Source: Cyanobacteria bacterium UBA7694 (GTDB taxonomy: Bacteria; Cyanobacteriota; Sericytochromatia; UBA7694). From it: 8,647 bases of DNA. The stretch's first letter is position 1. Every line of letters begins with the position of its first letter. Location: the NCBI GenBank assembly GCA_002482705.1, contig DLGM01000243.1:1-8647 (forward strand). Direction: 5' to 3'. The notes under the pieces were generated by a model, which worked only from the letters and a program-made list of their open reading frames with translations, searched no databases and was not told the origin of the DNA. Of the stretch, positions 4,285 to 8,647 are shown in pieces. Position numbers and translations under genes: made by a program.

Positions 4285-7200
4285 ATTCTCTCTGAAGACC
4301 CTGGAGCATTTCGGGGAATGCGGTCAGGGTACTGTTGATATGTTCAATATTAAAGTTTCCCAAATGCCAAAGCAAGAGATCTGCAAATTCGGTAATGCGT
4401 TCAGCTTCATATTGAAGCCCCAGTTCCCGCAGGGTGCGCGCAAACCCTTCGATTTCATCAAAAGATCCGCTGCGTCTGACGTTTTCCCATGCTTCCGTGT
4501 GCATGGCTTGTAAAATATCGAGCAACATGGGGGCCAACGGGGCGGAGGGCGGTTGTAGATCGCTAAACGTTTGGAGTTGCTCGCTCAGGGTATGAGGCAA
4601 AAATTGGGCCAAAATGCTCCACAAGTCAGCTTGGCGGATGGGCTTTTGTAAGTATGCGTCAAAGCGATTTTGGCGAACCAGAGGCTCAGATAAATGGGCC
4701 GCAGTCAGTGCCACGACAGGTAAATGGGCCCACTCCGGGGTTTTGCGGATGACATAGGTGGCATGATAACCGTTCATCAGGGGCATACGTAGATCCATCA
4801 GGATTAAATCTACAGAATGATGGCGCATTTGATACAGGGCTCCGGCCCCATTGTCGGCTTCGATGATCTGAAGGGGGGTGCCGACGAGGTATTCTTTGAC
4901 TAAACGGCGGTTTTCTGGGTGATCATCAACCAATAAAATTTGAGTGGGGGCTGTAAAGACAATGCTGCGGGGGTCACGGTAAGGGGGGCTTACCCGCCGT
5001 GACGGAGATTCAGCAATTGGGATCTGTTCAAGCGTGACGGTAAAGGTGCTGCCGATGCCCACTTCGCTGACCACATCAATGCGTCCGCCCATCATCTCGA
5101 CCAGGCGCCGGGTAATCGCCAATCCCAATCCGGTACCCCCATATTGTTTGGTCAATTGCCCCTCCTGTTGAATAAAGGCGGCAAAAATGGCCTCCAGTGA
5201 CTCCCTCTGAATGCCAACACCGGTATCTTCGAGCTGGAATGACAGATCGAGACAGTGGGGCTGGCGTTGCTGAAAGGTGACTTGTAAACAAATGTGTCCG
5301 CGCTCTGTGAATTTGACGGCATTGCCCAGGAGGTTAAACAATACTTGGCGTAAGCGGATTTCATCCAGCAAGAGATCGGGCAGGTCCGGGGGCATGACGA
5401 TTTCAAATTGCAGTTGTTTCTCGTGGATTTTAAGCGAGAAGATCTGTTCAATGTCCAGGAGCAAGTCACGGAGCGAGACGGGCTCCGGTTGCAGTTCCAT
5501 CCGGCCAGCTTCAATTTTAGACAGATCGAGAATGTCATTGATTAAGGTCAGCAGACTGCGGCCACTCGACTTGATCGAGGCCAGAAAACCCTGATGCCGG
5601 GCATCCTGAATTTGGGCATCGAGCAATTCGGTAAAACCCAGGATCGCGTTCATGGGGGTACGAATTTCGTGGGACATATTGGCTAAAAATTCGGATTTAG
5701 CCTGATTGGCCCGTTCAGCAGCCTCTTTGGCTTGCTCCAGTTCTGCGGTGCGTTCCCGGACCCGTTGCTCCAATTCTAAATTCATGCGGCGCAGGCTATT
5801 TTCGGCCCGGCGCCGCTGGGTTACGTTGCGCACAATACAGATCACCTCATCCTCACCGCTGCTGACGAGGCGGGCCTCATAATAGGCACTGCCTTCGGTC
5901 TCAGACATTTCATATTCAATCGTGAACGGCTCTCCGGTGCTGTTGACATGGGCAAGTCCGTTTTTAAAGTGATCGCTGAGTAATTGGGGCAAGGCCAAAT
6001 CGTGAATATTGTGCCCTACAATCTCGGAAATCGGCAAGAGCGGCGCTTCCGAGCCCGCTTTGAAGTCAAAGCAGTAACCGTTGCGGTTGAGACGAAAAAT
6101 CATGTCAGGAAGGGCATCCAGCAGGGCTCGGCTGCGCAGTTCGCTGCGGGCTAATTCTTCACTGGCCCGCTTCTGATCGGTAATGTCGGTGAAAATACCA
6201 GACCACAATATGGCCTGATGGCCGGGCTCAGATCCTGCAACCGAGTCTCCTCGGATCCAGTGCCATTCGTTTTCATGGGGCTTACGCACGCGAAACTGGA
6301 AGTGCCAGTCGCTCAAATATTGGGCGGAGTGGGCAATGCTTTGTTCTAAAGCGGGCAGGTCATCGGGATGGATCAGATGAATTAAAACAGTGATATCCGT
6401 TTGTAATTCTTCGGGGGTGAGCCCAAAGAGATCCATGCTCCGCCCGCTAATATAGGGGAAGGAGTGGGCCTTGGTATTGAGATCGAGGCGGTATTCATAG
6501 AGACAGCCGGGCACCGTTTCTGAAAGACGCTGTAATTGGGCTTGGGTGTGGGCCATATCTTCTGCGGCGCGCCGCTCTGCCGTAATGTCTTTGACACTGA
6601 TTGACACAGCCCAACGCCGTCCATCCCAATGGTGAACCGGGTAATAATTGATCCGAGCCCAGACGGTGTGGGTTGGGTTAAAGGTCAATTCGCGTTCAAT
6701 GGTGATGAGTTCGCCCCGAAACGCTTGCGCGAGATGTGTAAACAGATCTGCATGATAGCGGGTGGGGAGAAAGTCACTGAGTAGCTGCCCTTCACCAATG
6801 GATTGCCCGATATATGTGCGAAAGGATTCGGCCGCTACGCGGTTAAAGGCCAAGACCTCTCCTTGGGGGCTGAGCAGCAGATTGGTGTCGCCGGAGCTGT
6901 TATAAATGGCCTCTAGCTTACTGCGCGAAGCGCGCAATTCTTCTTCAAGACGCTTTTGAGCGGAAATATCTTTGCTGTTAGAAGCCAAACCGATCGGCTG
7001 ACCCTGTTCATCAAAGATCAGGGAGACGGTCAGCAGCGCATGGAAAGTCGAATGGTCCTTGCGCCGCTGTTCGATATTACCGGACCAACCCCCGTAAGTT
7101 TTAATCGCGTTAATAATGTCTGCGGTTTGGTGGGTGCGGTGGCTATTAAAAATATCCACGTTTTTCCCAATTAATTCACCGGGACTATAGCCATATAATC

Positions 7201-8017
7201 GTTCTGCGGCCGGGTTTACAAAACTAATCGTGCCATCTAGGTCGGCGAAGGTGGCCGCATCCCAGTTTTGCTGTACAATCTGCTCATAAATTTTGAGGCG
7301 CTGTTCGGAATGCTTAATGGCCGTAATATCACGGCTGATGGTGACACATCCTAAGGGTTGTCCCGTGTGATCGCGCAGCATAAAGATATGGCAAAGCATA
7401 TAGTACTGGGTATCGGGGGGAACTGTGGCGCGATAACAGGCGCTGGCTTTGCCGTCTTTGAGCAGGATTTGGTAAATTTCTTCATCGCTGGCATCCAGGT
7501 TTTCGTGATGGATCAGCTGACGTGAGAAACTGCCCAAGGCCTGGGTGGCGGGGATACGGTAAAAGCGTTCCGCAGCTTCATTCCAGAAGGTGATTTTGTC
7601 ATACTGATCCACGACCACCACAATGTCTTGAACCTGTGCCAACATTTGGCTGATGGCGGTTGTATATTGGCTGATATTGGGCTGATCTGGGGCCCGGTGG
7701 AGGGTGCAATAAAAACCCTCATCGGGAAGCGGAATCACTTCCAGGCGGAGGCGGAGATTCAGGCCGAGGCAATCTTTTAACACAATGTATTCAGGCCATG
7801 GCCCTGCTTGTTCCAGCACCGTGAGAAGGGGATAAAGGTGGGCAAGTGTGGCTGAGGTATGATCGGCTCCCAGCCATTGAAGTAAGGTTGGGTTGGGGGT
7901 TACGGCCCTTTGGGCGGGCTGATAGAGCAAAATGCCTGCCTGACTTGCCGCAAAAACGGCTGGGGCAATGGCCCAACCGTTATGTTCTTGCAGTACATAT
8001 TCAGAGGCCCCTGACAC
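4268..8017 (-). CDS. Giant PAS-rich hybrid histidine kinase (about six PAS, HisKA-HATPase_c-REC)
   Basis: This 1249-residue cytoplasmic hybrid sensor kinase has no membrane segment. Domains in order: a divergent PAS-like region (about 15-108); PAS (118-235, 'DQYDKITFWNEAAERFY'); PAS (240-355, 'FVNPAAERLYGYSPGELIGK'); PAS (363-483); PAS_3-type (490-615, with 'LIHPDD' and 'WHWIRG'); PAS (625-738); a charged coiled coil (740-775); HisKA with H783 in 'MSHEIRTPMNAILG'; HATPase_c with N895/N899, G1 'DTGVG' (931-935) and 'GGTGLGLA' (960-967); REC (about 1025-1138) with D1031/D1032, phospho-acceptor D1075, T1105 and K1125. A helical tail (about 1160-1249) follows, lacking an Hpt-type phospho-His motif. 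Most PAS units end in the usual 'D-I-T' signature before the next helix. Ligands are unknown; nothing identifies haem or flavin binding. Start: GTG at 8017 with GAGAGGA 4 nt upstream. It is followed by, and overlaps, the REC kinase gene, its likely partner. The 62-nt gap to the upstream hydrolase leaves room for a promoter or shared transcription. Confidence 0.93.
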   Translation of the reverse strand: MSGASEYVLQEHNGWAIAPAVFAASQAGILLYQPAQRAVTPNPTLLQWLGADHTSATLAHLYPLLTVLEQAGPWPEYIVLKDCLGLNLRLRLEVIPLPDEGFYCTLHRAPDQPNISQYTTAISQMLAQVQDIVVVVDQYDKITFWNEAAERFYRIPATQALGSFSRQLIHHENLDASDEEIYQILLKDGKASACYRATVPPDTQYYMLCHIFMLRDHTGQPLGCVTISRDITAIKHSEQRLKIYEQIVQQNWDAATFADLDGTISFVNPAAERLYGYSPGELIGKNVDIFNSHRTHQTADIINAIKTYGGWSGNIEQRRKDHSTFHALLTVSLIFDEQGQPIGLASNSKDISAQKRLEEELRASRSKLEAIYNSSGDTNLLLSPQGEVLAFNRVAAESFRTYIGQSIGEGQLLSDFLPTRYHADLFTHLAQAFRGELITIERELTFNPTHTVWARINYYPVHHWDGRRWAVSISVKDITAERRAAEDMAHTQAQLQRLSETVPGCLYEYRLDLNTKAHSFPYISGRSMDLFGLTPEELQTDITVLIHLIHPDDLPALEQSIAHSAQYLSDWHFQFRVRKPHENEWHWIRGDSVAGSEPGHQAILWSGIFTDITDQKRASEELARSELRSRALLDALPDMIFRLNRNGYCFDFKAGSEAPLLPISEIVGHNIHDLALPQLLSDHFKNGLAHVNSTGEPFTIEYEMSETEGSAYYEARLVSSGEDEVICIVRNVTQRRRAENSLRRMNLELEQRVRERTAELEQAKEAAERANQAKSEFLANMSHEIRTPMNAILGFTELLDAQIQDARHQGFLASIKSSGRSLLTLINDILDLSKIEAGRMELQPEPVSLRDLLLDIEQIFSLKIHEKQLQFEIVMPPDLPDLLLDEIRLRQVLFNLLGNAVKFTERGHICLQVTFQQRQPHCLDLSFQLEDTGVGIQRESLEAIFAAFIQQEGQLTKQYGGTGLGLAITRRLVEMMGGRIDVVSEVGIGSTFTVTLEQIPIAESPSRRVSPPYRDPRSIVFTAPTQILLVDDHPENRRLVKEYLVGTPLQIIEADNGAGALYQMRHHSVDLILMDLRMPLMNGYHATYVIRKTPEWAHLPVVALTAAHLSEPLVRQNRFDAYLQKPIRQADLWSILAQFLPHTLSEQLQTFSDLQPPSAPLAPMLLDILQAMHTEAWENVRRSGSFDEIEGFARTLRELGLQYEAERITEFADLLLWHLGNFNIEHINSTLTAFPEMLQGLQREYADAS

Positions 8018-8021
8018 GTTA

Positions 8022-8028
8022 TCCTCTC
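8022..8028 (-). promoter_or_regulatory. Ribosome binding site GAGAGGA deciding a GTG start
   Basis: On the - strand GAGAGGA lies 4 nt before the GTG at 8017. No in-frame ATG with a comparable site exists nearby (the next Met is residue 125, inside the second PAS), so GTG is taken as the start of the giant kinase. Confidence 0.6.
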
Positions 8029-8038
8029 ATTCCCCGGC

Positions 8039-8067
8039 CTTGCAAGACACGAATCTGGGTTTGCAAG
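8039..8067. repeat. Paired TTGCAAG sites 21 bp apart upstream of the giant kinase
   Basis: CTTGCAAG (8039-8046) is a perfect 8-bp palindrome, and TTGCAAG recurs at 8061-8067, 21 bp away start to start, or two helical turns. Both fall in the 62-nt gap between the hydrolase stop and the kinase start. Such spacing suits a dimeric regulator binding one face of the helix, but the sites are short and could be chance. No convincing -10/-35 pair is visible on the - strand here. Confidence 0.25.
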
Positions 8068-8079
8068 TGCTGCTTCTTG

Positions 8080-8647
8080 TTATCTTAGCATGTGCTCTTT
8101 CGGGTCTACAAATTTCTGTGCTTGTTGCCAAAACTGGCTCAGGTCGCGCTCAAAAGCGTGTGGCTGTCCATTCCAAACCGCTGCATGGACGCCATGAGGG
8201 TAGACGGTGATCTTGCGGGGAAGGTGGGGGGGCCATAATTGATAGACCTTTTCAGCCAAGCTGACGGCGACCAGTTCATCTTGAGCGGCCATGGGAATCC
8301 AGACGGGATAAGTGGCGCTGGGGATGATCTGGGCGGGGGCACAGCGTTTGAAGTTATAACCAGCCCGCCATCCGGCCATGGTGACAGCGCCATCTAAAAG
8401 CAAATCTGGGAACCAACGGGGGCGGCGAGGATGTTGTTTCAGAACCTGATCAAGGGCTGGAATGGGGTTTTCCAGTACCAGTCCGCGTAAGCGCGGATGA
8501 ACGTTGAACTGGGGCATGGCATTGAGGGTGGCCATAGTGCCCATTGATGTGGCGTAAATGAGCAGTTCGCGCTTGGGATAGCGTTGCGCCAGATCTCTCA
8601 CTACGGCAGCAACATCTGCTGATTCCCGGCAGCCATAAGCTGCACCA
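8080..8647 (-). CDS. Alpha/beta-hydrolase fold protein, 5' end cut off by the window
   Basis: This is the C-terminal part of an alpha/beta-hydrolase. The frame is open to the right edge ('GAAYGCRESADVAAVV' precedes an internal GTG at 8601), matching the region before the nucleophile elbow in this fold, so the start lies outside the window. The apparent catalytic triad is Ser in 'YATSMGT' (visible residue 34), Asp in 'AAQDELV' (123) and His in 'HGVHAAV' (154), all in the expected order. The elbow reads A-x-S-x-G rather than the usual G-x-S-x-G. A lid-like segment rich in Pro, Arg and Trp lies between elbow and Asp. The substrate is unknown; the 'SMGT' elbow and 'ENPIP' resemble the BAAT/prolyl-peptidase-like family of hydrolases often annotated as hypothetical lipoproteins. 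It ends 62 nt before the giant kinase on the same strand, so an operon is possible but not shown. Confidence 0.8.
   Translation of the reverse strand, partial: GAAYGCRESADVAAVVRDLAQRYPKRELLIYATSMGTMATLNAMPQFNVHPRLRGLVLENPIPALDQVLKQHPRRPRWFPDLLLDGAVTMAGWRAGYNFKRCAPAQIIPSATYPVWIPMAAQDELVAVSLAEKVYQLWPPHLPRKITVYPHGVHAAVWNGQPHAFERDLSQFWQQAQKFVDPKEHMLR

Noticed and set aside
4268..8017. Several short opposite-strand or alternate-frame ORFs inside the giant kinase gene
   Set aside because: They are shadows of a long, domain-rich frame, with low-complexity, Arg/Ser/Cys-rich translations and no ribosome sites.

Overview
The window looks like a piece of a bacterial chromosome. Gene density is high, starts are ATG or GTG preceded by AGGAG-like sites, and base composition by eye is about half G+C. 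The very large cytoplasmic multi-PAS hybrid kinase next to REC-HisKA kinases is a style common in Cyanobacteria and relatives, including the non-photosynthetic Vampirovibrionia, but also in other Gram-negative groups. No rRNA or other taxonomic marker is present, so lineage is an inference only. I see no insertion sequence, integrase, CRISPR array, tRNA or rRNA.

Layout, left to right. (1) The 3' part of a PIG-L-family zinc deacetylase gene (+) enters from the left edge. (2) A 145-residue protein of unknown function (+) follows, with a TATAAT box inside a small inverted repeat and a good AGGAG site. (3) Convergent to it, overlapping by 4 bp, is a membrane-anchored N-acetylmuramoyl-L-alanine amidase-like protein (-). 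(4) A 317-bp divergent intergenic region holds three copies of TAGGATA (two of them in a 9-bp perfect inverted repeat), a strong intrinsic terminator reading on the + strand, and a TTGACA/TATAAT promoter candidate. It may encode a short RNA of about 90 nt or an attenuated leader. (5) A small histidine kinase without a sensor domain (+) follows. (6) Overlapping it tail to tail by 29 bp is a REC-HisKA-HATPase protein (-). Its start overlaps by 17 bp the end of (7), a 1249-residue PAS-rich hybrid histidine kinase (-). (8) Upstream of that, on the same strand and 62 nt away, is the 3' part of an alpha/beta-hydrolase gene running off the right edge.

The centre and right of the window form a signalling island. 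The giant kinase and the REC kinase are almost certainly translated from one mRNA. The giant kinase senses through about six PAS modules and carries its own receiver. The second protein puts a receiver in front of another kinase core, so a kinase-to-kinase relay is plausible. No Hpt domain and no DNA-binding response regulator is visible, so the output must be encoded elsewhere or act through protein contact. The small kinase on the opposite strand belongs to the same 'VAHDL(R/K)NPL' type and may share partners. The left-hand genes (deacetylase, unknown protein, amidase) do not obviously belong to the same pathway.
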